Source: a virus
Length of the DNA stretch: 21,645 nucleotides
Reading direction: 5' to 3' (one strand)
IMG/VR virus record: IMGVR_UViG_3300033998_000217
Span: 1 to 21,645 of that record
The number at the start of each line of letters is the position of its first letter. Position 1 is the stretch's first letter. Under the pieces are notes generated by a model. The model made no database searches and was not told where the DNA came from. It saw only the letters and a list, made by a program, of their open reading frames with translations. Positions 1-5,162 of the stretch are shown here, piece after piece. A program made the translations under genes and the position numbers.

Positions 1-742
1 CGATGTAAATAGAATTTCGTAGGATATACCGTACACTGTCGCCGTTCCATTTCCGCATGGGGCATGGAGCGCCCTGCATCTGCATCTCCAGGGCAATCTT
101 GCCCGGTGACCAGCCCCTGGCCGCCAGGCTGAAAATCTGCTGGAGGAAGGAAAAGGTTTCTTCGTCCTCCGTGAATTCTTTCTTGTCCTGAAGCCATTTT
201 AACCCGTAGGGCACATTGCCGCCGTTCCAGCGGCCGGCCTCGGCGTTGATGGCTTTATTGTCGTAAATGGTTTCGGCCAGGTCCTCACTATAGAACTCGT
301 CGAAGTCAATCATGATATTCCTTACCAGGCGGCCCATAGGGGTGCCGGTATCGATATTCAGGCTGGTGCAGACCACATCGCAGCCCATGTCCTCTAGCAG
401 GTCAATGATCTCGTGGGCCTCCCGGATGCGCCGGCCAAGGCGGGAGAATTTCCAGACAACCAGCTTGTTTATCCCTTTTCCCTTTACGCAGTCTATCGCC
501 GCCATCAGGCCGGGGCGTTCCTGGTAGTTGAGTTTACCAGCTTTGCGCCTGTAGCCGGACCGGTCTAGGTCGTCAAAAGTGGCTACCAGCTCCCAGCCCA
601 TCATTTGACAGTAATTCTTGATGGCCTCGATCTGCGTCTCCGGGGAGACGTGGTTTTTATGGTGCTTGAGCCGAGAGACGCGGATGTAGCCGACGGCTTT
701 GCAATCCTGGTTAGGCTGAGATGATTTCTTTCTGAAAGACAT
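1..742 (-). CDS. Large serine recombinase (phage integrase), C-terminus cut by window edge
   Basis: Site-specific recombinase expected to insert and excise the prophage through a covalent phosphoserine intermediate. The 247 residues present hold the whole catalytic (resolvase) domain, about 15-165, with the GYIRVSR motif giving the nucleophile Ser23 and nearby Arg21, and the WKFSRLGRR segment at 97-105. The start of the 'recombinase' DNA-binding domain follows (about 195-247, GWSPGKIALEM and the KWNGDSVRYIL stretch). The zinc ribbon and coiled-coil part expected in this family lie beyond the left edge. The start is the ATG whose SD (AAGGAG) is 9 bases upstream; a second in-frame ATG lies two codons earlier but is too close to the SD. 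The SD overlaps the stop region of the preceding membrane-protein gene, so the two are probably co-transcribed and coupled. Family assignment is secure; the attachment site is not in view. Confidence 0.95.
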   Translation of the reverse strand, partial: MSFRKKSSQPNQDCKAVGYIRVSRLKHHKNHVSPETQIEAIKNYCQMMGWELVATFDDLDRSGYRRKAGKLNYQERPGLMAAIDCVKGKGINKLVVWKFSRLGRRIREAHEIIDLLEDMGCDVVCTSLNIDTGTPMGRLVRNIMIDFDEFYSEDLAETIYDNKAINAEAGRWNGGNVPYGLKWLQDKKEFTEDEETFSFLQQIFSLAARGWSPGKIALEMQMQGAPCPMRKWNGDSVRYILRNSIYI

Positions 743-756
743 AGGCATAATCTCCT

Positions 757-936
757 TTATTTAGGTGGAGCGCCTACCGGTATCTTAAAGTTTCCTCGCA
801 AAACCCATACATGGCCTGTCCAACGGTCAAGCATGTAAGCAGAAGAAGAGTTATCCAGACTAATAATATTATAACGGAAAATAACGGCAGATAAAATCAA
901 GGCTCCAACCGCAATGGCCAACCACCATTTTTGCAT
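757..936 (-). CDS. Small single-pass membrane protein
   Basis: A 59-residue protein with an excellent SD (GGAAGGAGG, 6 bases before ATG). Residues about 4-20 (WWLAIAVGALILSAVIF) form one transmembrane helix right at the N-terminus. A short polar tail follows, with LDRWTGHVWVLRG near residues 36-48. I recall similar Asp-Arg-Trp-Thr-Gly tails in small membrane proteins of unknown role in bacteria and phages, but assign no function. It sits between the repressor and the recombinase on the same strand, and its stop region overlaps the recombinase SD, so it would be expressed in the lysogen. That position is compatible with a superinfection-exclusion or lysogenic-conversion role, which is inference only. 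Confidence 0.75.
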   Translation of the reverse strand: MQKWWLAIAVGALILSAVIFRYNIISLDNSSSAYMLDRWTGHVWVLRGNFKIPVGAPPK

Positions 937-1015
937 AGATAACCTCCTTCCTATTTTGTCTCCATAAACTTAATATACACCCTCTTAATCCTTTTTTCTT
1001 TTTAGTTCCGGAACA

Positions 1016-1660
1016 TCAAATATGCTTCCCATTCAACCACCGCTCTACCTTTATTACTTCGCCTATTATATGCACGTTGTTAGCGGGCACAATAATAGGG
1101 TCATATTTGGAATTAGCAGGCTGAAGGACAACCATGTTGCCCTTGCGGTAAAATTTCTTTATAGTCGCCTCACTGCCGTATTCGCTGGCGCTTTCACCGA
1201 CAATGCTTACTACCCCTATGTGGCCATCTTCTAGAACGGGCTGGCACCTTACTAAGACGTAATCGCTTTCATAAATCTTTTCACCTTCCATACTGTCCCC
1301 CTTAACGCATAGGTAAAAATAATCGCCTCCTTTTACCTGTTCGGCCGGGATGTATGCCCAGTCGATTATCTCATCGCGGACAAAAGCAGGCTCGCCGGCC
1401 CGTATCTCACCGTAAACCGGAATACGGACCATTTTTTCCACGGGTATGGCATCGGGAGGGATGGGTACTGTTTGCTTGCCGTCAAGAATATAATCTGCAG
1501 ACACGCCAAATTTTTCACGGAGTTTTTTTAGTAAATCTTGATTAAGTCTTCTTCTGCCATTTTCAAGATCATATAGATAGGGAACGGATATTCCCAGGAT
1601 TTCCGCCATTTTTTCCGCGGTTATTTTTTTCTTTTTCCTGAGTTCTCTAAGGTAAGACAT
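1016..1660 (-). CDS. CI/LexA-like repressor with S24 self-cleavage domain
   Basis: Lysogeny repressor of 214 residues. The N-terminal XRE-type helix-turn-helix spans about 3-58, with recognition segment GISVPYLYDLENGRRR at 23-38. A Pro-rich linker leads to an S24 peptidase domain (about 78-210). This shows the cleavage dipeptide Ala88-Gly89 in IRAGEP, nucleophile Ser123 in GDSMEG and general base Lys168 in ATIKKF, the set used by LexA and lambda CI for RecA-stimulated self-cleavage. The protein should therefore hold the prophage silent and be inactivated during DNA damage. SD AGGAGG lies 9 bases before ATG. It is transcribed leftwards from the operator-rich region at 1676-1849 and so probably controls its own expression. 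All catalytic residues are intact. Confidence 0.95.
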   Translation of the reverse strand: MSYLRELRKKKKITAEKMAEILGISVPYLYDLENGRRRLNQDLLKKLREKFGVSADYILDGKQTVPIPPDAIPVEKMVRIPVYGEIRAGEPAFVRDEIIDWAYIPAEQVKGGDYFYLCVKGDSMEGEKIYESDYVLVRCQPVLEDGHIGVVSIVGESASEYGSEATIKKFYRKGNMVVLQPANSKYDPIIVPANNVHIIGEVIKVERWLNGKHI

Positions 1661-1675
1661 AGCCTTTGGCCTCCT

Positions 1676-1849
1676 ATGCTATTTGCATATTTAGTGTAAC
1701 CGGATAAATAATATATATGCAATTAGCAAATAGCCTAAAATCAGAGAAATAAAAAGGCAAATAGCCTAATTTGGAGGTAACCCCATTTTTTTGCCCCACA
1801 AGAAGGCAAATGGCCTAATTTGATTATTGCTAAATTAGGCTTATTGCCT
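1676..1849. promoter_or_regulatory. Five-copy dyad operator array of the lysis-lysogeny switch
   Basis: Five copies of a 13-bp imperfect dyad of the form AGGC-N5-GCCT lie between the divergent regulators: 1676-1688 (ATGCTATTTGCAT), 1724-1736 (TAGCAAATAGCCT), 1755-1767 (AGGCAAATAGCCT), 1804-1816 (AGGCAAATGGCCT) and 1837-1849 (AGGCTTATTGCCT). The last sits exactly between the -35 and -10 boxes of the rightward promoter, and the second overlaps the likely -35 box of the leftward promoter. This is what is expected for binding sites of the flanking CI-like and Cro-like proteins. The repeats are seen directly; the binding proteins are inferred from position. Confidence 0.85.
1710..1739 (-). promoter_or_regulatory. 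Probable leftward (lysogeny) promoter
   Basis: On the minus strand a -35-like TTTAGG (1739-1734) is separated by 18 bases from TATATT (1715-1710), upstream of the repressor gene. The -35 overlaps the operator at 1724-1736. The match to consensus is moderate and the surrounding AT-rich sequence allows other registers, so the exact box choice is uncertain. Confidence 0.45.
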
Positions 1850-1854
1850 ATAAT
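1827..1854 (+). promoter_or_regulatory. Rightward early promoter overlapped by an operator
   Basis: TTGCTA (1827-1832), a 16-base spacer and a perfect TATAAT (1849-1854) lie just upstream of the Cro-like gene. The operator dyad at 1837-1849 fills the spacer, so repressor binding there would block RNA polymerase. This is the likely start of the long rightward early transcript. Confidence 0.8.
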
Positions 1855-1876
1855 GTAATTAGGCAGGTGATATGAA

Positions 1877-2089
1877 ATGGACTTCAGCTTGATTGTGAAA
1901 GAAAAATTAGCGCAAAAGAACTTAAAAATTACCGAGTTTGCCCGGCTTTCTGGTATTAGTTATCCTTATCTTTTCGATCTGCTAAGAGGGCGCAGGCGGT
2001 GGAATGAGGATACCATTGAAAAAGCCTGTGCAGCCCTCGGCATTGAAATTGATTTTAAGGATCTTAAACCTACCGGTACTGCTGACTAA
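1877..2089 (+). CDS. Cro-like helix-turn-helix regulator
   Basis: A 70-residue protein that is essentially one XRE-type helix-turn-helix domain (about 5-60). SD AGGTGA lies 6 bases before the ATG. The recognition segment GISYPYLFDLLRGRRRWNED (26-45) matches the repressor encoded divergently (23-42) at 14 of 20 positions, including the whole GRRR loop, so both proteins probably read the same operators. The lack of a second domain and its place as first gene of the rightward transcript fit a Cro-type antirepressor. It may equally act as an autoregulator of the early operon. Confidence 0.9.
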   Translation: MDFSLIVKEKLAQKNLKITEFARLSGISYPYLFDLLRGRRRWNEDTIEKACAALGIEIDFKDLKPTGTAD

Positions 2090-2133
2090 ATAAACGCCTT
2101 CCATTCAGCAATCTCCACAAAGGAGGTGGTAAC

Positions 2134-2250
2134 TTGAACCCCAAAACCCAATTAACCCCGGAACAGCGTAAACAGTTGTTCATTGCCATCCTGGCCCAGG
2201 CTCTACGGCGAGTCGTGGAAGCTAAACCAAAGATTACCACCGTCAAATAG
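2134..2250 (+). CDS. Small hypothetical protein (38 aa, TTG start)
   Basis: A short reading frame with a near-ideal SD (AAAGGAGGT) placed before a TTG start; no ATG fits. The product is amphipathic, with a probable helix QRKQLFIAILAQALRRVVEA over residues 11-30, and ends soon after it. It sits between the Cro-like gene and a second HTH gene in the early transcript. No family recognised. The SD quality is the main support. Confidence 0.6.
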   Translation: MNPKTQLTPEQRKQLFIAILAQALRRVVEAKPKITTVK

Positions 2251-2318
2251 GCAATAGGGGAATTTTTTCTCCACAAGAAATTGCGACCCACGCAAAAAAG
2301 GAAGGAGGGAAACGTTAA

Positions 2319-2591
2319 GTGGGAGCAGGTTATGCAATGCGGATTGAAAGGGAGAAGCGAGGCTACCTTCAATTCCAGGTAGCTCAACGGTTAGGCGTCA
2401 GCCCGGCGGCCCTTTGCCGGTATGAGAACGAAATCCAAGAAATACCCCTGGATGTGGTAGCGGCGGCGACACGGTTATTCAGGTGTACAGAGATTGCCGA
2501 CGCAGCCTGCCGGGAGTGCCCGGTAGCCAGGGCGCGGCGGGATGTAACGCAAAAATGGCAGTTGGGACGCGGCATAAGAAAGGCGGCGTAA
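2319..2591 (+). CDS. Small HTH protein with Cys-rich tail
   Basis: A 90-residue protein started by GTG with SD AGGAGGG 9 bases upstream; an in-frame ATG at 2337 is a less well supported alternative. Residues about 8-55 form an XRE-like helix-turn-helix (QFQVAQRLGVSPAALCRYENE, then IPLDVVAAATRLF). The tail carries Cys56, Cys64 and Cys67, a partial metal-binding pattern, and then a basic segment. It is probably a second early regulator. It is followed after 5 bases by a Cys-rich gene, so translation is likely coupled. Binding site unknown. Confidence 0.8.
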   Translation: MGAGYAMRIEREKRGYLQFQVAQRLGVSPAALCRYENEIQEIPLDVVAAATRLFRCTEIADAACRECPVARARRDVTQKWQLGRGIRKAA

Positions 2592-2596
2592 GCGAA

Positions 2597-2740
2597 ATGG
2601 AAACCATCATTTATTGCGATTGCCAGGAGTGTATTTACCAGAAGGAAGGGGAGTGTCAACGTGTTTGCATCCAGATTACCGAAAAGGGGGCCTGCCTGGT
2701 CCGGGAAAATATGCGACCTGACCTTGTACCGGCAGGATAA
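2597..2740 (+). CDS. Cys-rich microprotein (DUF1540-like)
   Basis: A 47-residue protein with six cysteines at 7, 9, 12, 20, 24 and 33 in the order CxCxxC...C...C...C. This resembles the small DUF1540-type metal-binding fold (CxxCxxN/Q-x-x-G-x-C). A weak SD (AAAGGCGG) lies about 10 bases upstream and overlaps the end of the previous gene. The frame can be extended upstream to 2483 but that part is antiphase to the HTH gene and lacks domain character. The function of such proteins is not established; metal binding is likely. Confidence 0.7.
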   Translation: METIIYCDCQECIYQKEGECQRVCIQITEKGACLVRENMRPDLVPAG

Positions 2741-2741
2741 G

Positions 2742-3080
2742 TTGGCGGCCGAGACCGCGGTCCGGGTGGCTGTGGGGAGTAGCGACATAAAAACCTTCAC
2801 CGCCATGTTGGATGCGCTTCGGGCGGTAATGCTTCGATACGGGAAGGAGCGGCTAGAATTCCGGGATTTTGTGGTGACGTTAACCCGCCACGGGATACCT
2901 TTGATAAAGGGAAAGAAAACAGCAACCCAATGTCCAGGATGTGGCAACAAGGAGGGATGGAAGTACCTGCAGACCGTGATGGAGGGTAAACCACGGAGCC
3001 ATGATTTGGTAGCCTGGGGCTGCCGGAACTGCGGGGAAATCTTCAATCGGTGGGAGGCGAACTTTGACGATGCCAGCTAG
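2742..3080 (+). CDS. Zinc-ribbon protein, unknown function
   Basis: A 112-residue protein in two parts: an N-terminal helical region (about 12-50) and a zinc ribbon with CPGC (Cys64, Cys67) and CRNC (Cys94, Cys97). I chose the TTG at 2742 because it sits one base after the preceding stop with AGGA just upstream. A GTG at 2661 has a better SD (GGGGAG, 7 bases) but would create an 80-base overlap with the Cys-rich gene, whose own frame is clearly coding there. Either start leaves the domains intact. Probably nucleic-acid or protein binding; no named family recognised. Confidence 0.75.
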   Translation: MAAETAVRVAVGSSDIKTFTAMLDALRAVMLRYGKERLEFRDFVVTLTRHGIPLIKGKKTATQCPGCGNKEGWKYLQTVMEGKPRSHDLVAWGCRNCGEIFNRWEANFDDAS

Positions 3081-3183
3081 AATGTGCTTCACCTGCAAAC
3101 ACCGGGCGGATTACGCAGAAAGATGCATGGAGTGCTGGAACGACCCGGAACGTCCTGGGTGGGAGGCTGCAGAAGATGAATAA
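3070..3183 (+). CDS. Zinc-finger microprotein (37 aa)
   Basis: A tiny protein with two CxxC pairs, CFTC (6-9) and CMEC (19-22), separated by nine residues, followed by an acidic tail (WEAAEDE). This is the minimal layout for one zinc site. The ATG overlaps the end of the zinc-ribbon gene and the stop overlaps the start of the next membrane-protein gene, giving a coupled chain. SD GGGAGG is somewhat far (12 bases). Function unknown. Confidence 0.65.
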   Translation: MPARMCFTCKHRADYAERCMECWNDPERPGWEAAEDE

Positions 3184-3325
3184 ACCGGTTTTAATTGGCC
3201 TGACTCTGGCGGTCATTTTTGGTTCCGCCTTAGACAGTACGGGATGGGTCTGGTGGATTGCAACTGCTGGCGTAGCGTTTGGCTTCGCCTTGGCCGCTTG
3301 GGGAATGAGAAAGGAGGGTATTTAG
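3176..3325 (+). CDS. Two-helix membrane microprotein
   Basis: A 49-residue hydrophobic protein with two predicted membrane spans, about 4-18 (PVLIGLTLAVIFGSA) and 24-43 (the WVWWIATAGVAFGFALAAW region), joined by a short LDSTG turn and ending in a basic MRKEG tail. The start overlaps the previous stop and the stop shares its G with the next GTG start, so it sits inside a tightly coupled set of four mini-genes. The gene-end RBS (AAAGGAGG) serves the downstream gene. A holin is unlikely this early in the map; role unknown. Confidence 0.7.
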   Translation: MNKPVLIGLTLAVIFGSALDSTGWVWWIATAGVAFGFALAAWGMRKEGI

Positions 3326-3459
3326 TGTATATCTGCTGGAACTGCGGCTTACTAATAGGCCCCGAAGACACGGATTGGGAACCAAGTAAGCTTTGTCCGG
3401 CGTGCAAAAAGGCACTGGAAACGGCGAAGAAAGAGTGGTGGCGAGACAAAAGATACTAA
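3325..3459 (+). CDS. Zinc-finger microprotein (44 aa, GTG start)
   Basis: A 44-residue protein with CWNC (4-7) and CPAC (24-27), a classic four-cysteine zinc knuckle, followed by a charged helix (KKALETAKKEWWRDK). The GTG start overlaps the preceding stop (TAGTG) and has a strong SD, AAAGGAGG, 7 bases upstream. An upstream in-frame ATG at 3244 lies within the membrane-protein gene and is not preferred. Probably an adaptor or regulator; no function assignable. Confidence 0.75.
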   Translation: MYICWNCGLLIGPEDTDWEPSKLCPACKKALETAKKEWWRDKRY

Positions 3460-3514
3460 AAAACCGGCGACTAAGGCCGGCAAAGTAAAACTCTTTCTAA
3501 GGAGGATTATATCA

Positions 3515-3769
3515 ATGAAGGCCTTTAAAATCAAGGGGACCGCAATGATGGCTGTAGGGCGGTACGAAATTAGTCTCAATGGTAAAGACATCCGCGAAAT
3601 CATTAAGGATGCTCTCCAGCCTACAGACAAAGAAATAGAGCTTTATGAAAAAATCCCGGTAAACGTGGTCATACAGATTGAACCAATTAAAACGAACCTG
3701 GAAATTGAACACATTGGAGAGCCCCGGTTGATGGAGTCGTTCGAGCTGGAAATGAAGAAGGTGTCTTAG
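3515..3769 (+). CDS. Hypothetical early phage protein (84 aa)
   Basis: A good SD (AAGGAGGAT) precedes the ATG. The protein looks like a small mixed fold: N-terminal strands (MKAFKIKGTAMMAVGRYEIS), an acidic helix (GKDIREIIKDALQ), then a strand-rich VNVVIQIEPI and an acidic C-terminus. No motif or family recognised. It stands apart from the preceding mini-gene train, after a short hairpin (CCGGC at 3464-3468 with GCCGG at 3476-3480), and before a coiled-coil gene. Confidence 0.75.
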   Translation: MKAFKIKGTAMMAVGRYEISLNGKDIREIIKDALQPTDKEIELYEKIPVNVVIQIEPIKTNLEIEHIGEPRLMESFELEMKKVS

Positions 3770-3781
3770 CGAGTGTCTTAG
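3761..3781 (+). repeat. 12-bp tandem duplication at a gene end
   Basis: GTGTCTTAG occurs at 3761-3769 and again at 3773-3781 (period 12, GTGTCTTAGCGA then GTGTCTTAGTGA). The first copy contains the stop codon of the 84-residue gene, so the second is untranslated. It looks like a recent slippage duplication. Confidence 0.85.
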
Positions 3782-3806
3782 TGAAAGGATAAAGGAGGCG
3801 AGTTAA

Positions 3807-4262
3807 ATGTCAACCACAATAGAAGCCATCTTAGCCGACCTGGAAACGAAAACCCTAAAAGTCAAACTCCGCGAATACCCGGCCCTGTTGCGCCGGCAGA
3901 AGAGCATCGTCGCCGAAAAGCGCCAGGCACTGGAAGACGCAAAGGCGGCCCGGCAGGCCCTGGAAGCGGAAATGGTGGCTGAAATTGCCGCCGAGACGAA
4001 CGGCAACGGCAAGCCGAAGTTCAGCAACGCCGAATCCCGGGCCGCCGAACTCATCAACCGTAAACGGCAGAACCCGGCCTACCAGGAAGCCGAGAAGGCC
4101 TGCCGGGAGGCAGAATGGGCGTTAAATGAGGCCCAATTTGACTTAGAAAAATTGATTGACGAGTTTAAGGCATACCGTTACGTTGTTGACCTGACCGCCC
4201 GGGAACTGGCCCTGCTGGCGGCGGGGATTGCGGAAGAAGAAAGCCCGAAGGAGCCGTTTTAA
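3807..4262 (+). CDS. Coiled-coil phage protein, unknown function
   Basis: A 151-residue, highly charged, mostly helical protein. It has a long helix at about 20-66 rich in Ala, Glu, Lys and Arg, a loop with NGNGKPKF at about 70-77, and a second long helix at about 85-130, giving a probable antiparallel helical hairpin. SD AAAGGAGGC precedes the ATG. It lies directly before the Cys4 protein and the Rad50-like genes, so a structural or accessory role in the recombination module is possible. That is context-based inference; no family recognised. Confidence 0.8.
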   Translation: MSTTIEAILADLETKTLKVKLREYPALLRRQKSIVAEKRQALEDAKAARQALEAEMVAEIAAETNGNGKPKFSNAESRAAELINRKRQNPAYQEAEKACREAEWALNEAQFDLEKLIDEFKAYRYVVDLTARELALLAAGIAEEESPKEPF

Positions 4263-4294
4263 CTCATCACAACCTAAACAGGAGGTATCATAAT

Positions 4295-5077
4295 ATGACA
4301 ACTAATATCTCTCTTGCCAAGATTGAAAACCCAACCATAAATTTGCCGGTCCTGGCGAACCCCCAGGAAGTTATCGAAGTTATGCAGGAAAACCTGGCGG
4401 GAATGACCATCCAATTCGATCGCGTTAAAATCCCTTCCGGCGGCGGCTTAGCCTTCGAACTGCCTGGCGGCGAGGTTGCCAAAGAGCTTGTAGGCGTAAT
4501 ATTAGATCATTATCCCGTGAACGCATATTGGTCCAACAAATATTCCGGCAGTAACAATCCGCCAGATTGTTCCGCTCTAGATGGGGAACACGGCGAAGGC
4601 AATCCGGGCGGTCTGTGCAGCAAATGCCCTCTAAACCAGTGGGGGTCCGCCGTTGACGAAGCAGGAAACCCTGGCAGAGGGAAGGCTTGCAAGAATATCC
4701 GGCGCGTGTATATATTGCGCGAAGGAGAAACCTTCCCCATCTTATTAGCCTTGCCACCTACTTCCCTGGGGGCTTTTACCGACTACATGAAGCGCCTGGT
4801 AAGCCGGAAGCCGACGCCGTTTTATGGATGCGTGACGAAGGTCACGCTAGAAAAAGACAAAAACGCCGGAGGCATAGTTTACAGCAAAGCGGTATTCAGC
4901 AAGGTTGCTGACCTGCCGCCAGAAGAAAAGATCGCCATCAAGAAATATGCTGAAACACTGAAGCCTATTATGCGGGCCGTCAAGATTGAGGCCGTCGATT
5001 ACACGATTGAGGATAACGACCAGGCATATCCTGCGCCGGCCGCAGCGACCGGCACCGACGACGCCGAGCCATTCTAA
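4295..5077 (+). CDS. Cys4 phage protein, possible ssDNA-binding or recombination accessory
   Basis: A 260-residue soluble protein. The core shows a strand-rich start (MTIQFDRVKIPSGGGLAFELPG, about 37-58), then a four-cysteine cluster (Cys92, Cys108, Cys111, Cys132) in a Gly/Asn/Pro-rich region with SALDGEHG and CPLNQWGSA, then alternating strands and helices (LPPTSLGAFTDYMKRL) and an acidic, Ala/Pro-rich tail ending DDAEPF. The cysteines could hold zinc or an iron-sulfur cluster. I recall similar proteins in phages of Clostridia without a firm function. The acidic C-terminal tail and the position just before Rad50/Mre11-like genes recall single-strand-binding proteins, but no OB-fold is demonstrable by eye. 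SD AGGAGGTAT is excellent. Confidence 0.7.
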   Translation: MTTNISLAKIENPTINLPVLANPQEVIEVMQENLAGMTIQFDRVKIPSGGGLAFELPGGEVAKELVGVILDHYPVNAYWSNKYSGSNNPPDCSALDGEHGEGNPGGLCSKCPLNQWGSAVDEAGNPGRGKACKNIRRVYILREGETFPILLALPPTSLGAFTDYMKRLVSRKPTPFYGCVTKVTLEKDKNAGGIVYSKAVFSKVADLPPEEKIAIKKYAETLKPIMRAVKIEAVDYTIEDNDQAYPAPAAATGTDDAEPF

Positions 5078-5107
5078 TCTGCCGGACCTCACTCTCCCAT
5101 ATACTTC

Positions 5108-5130
5108 GCGGGGGAGAAATTCTCCCCCGC
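5108..5130. other. Strong intercistronic hairpin
   Basis: A perfect 10-bp stem, GCGGGGGAGA (5108-5117) with TCTCCCCCGC (5121-5130) and a 3-base loop, lies between the Cys4-protein gene and the Rad50-like N-lobe gene. No T-run follows on either strand, so it is not a canonical intrinsic terminator. A role in mRNA stability, processing or attenuation between the two genes is more likely. Confidence 0.8.
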
Positions 5131-5162
5131 AATCCTTCCTAAAAAAAAGGAGCATCGCCAAT

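Noticed and set aside
3464-3480. Terminator after the mini-gene train
   Set aside because: The stem is only 5 bp (CCGGC/GCCGG) and is followed by AAAGTAAAAC rather than a T-run.
4986-5162. N-terminal extension of the Rad50-like N-lobe gene
   Set aside because: The extra 59 codons overlap the previous gene and a hairpin; the canonical start of the ABC lobe (IASLQIENFQAH) begins right at ATG 5163, which has an SD.
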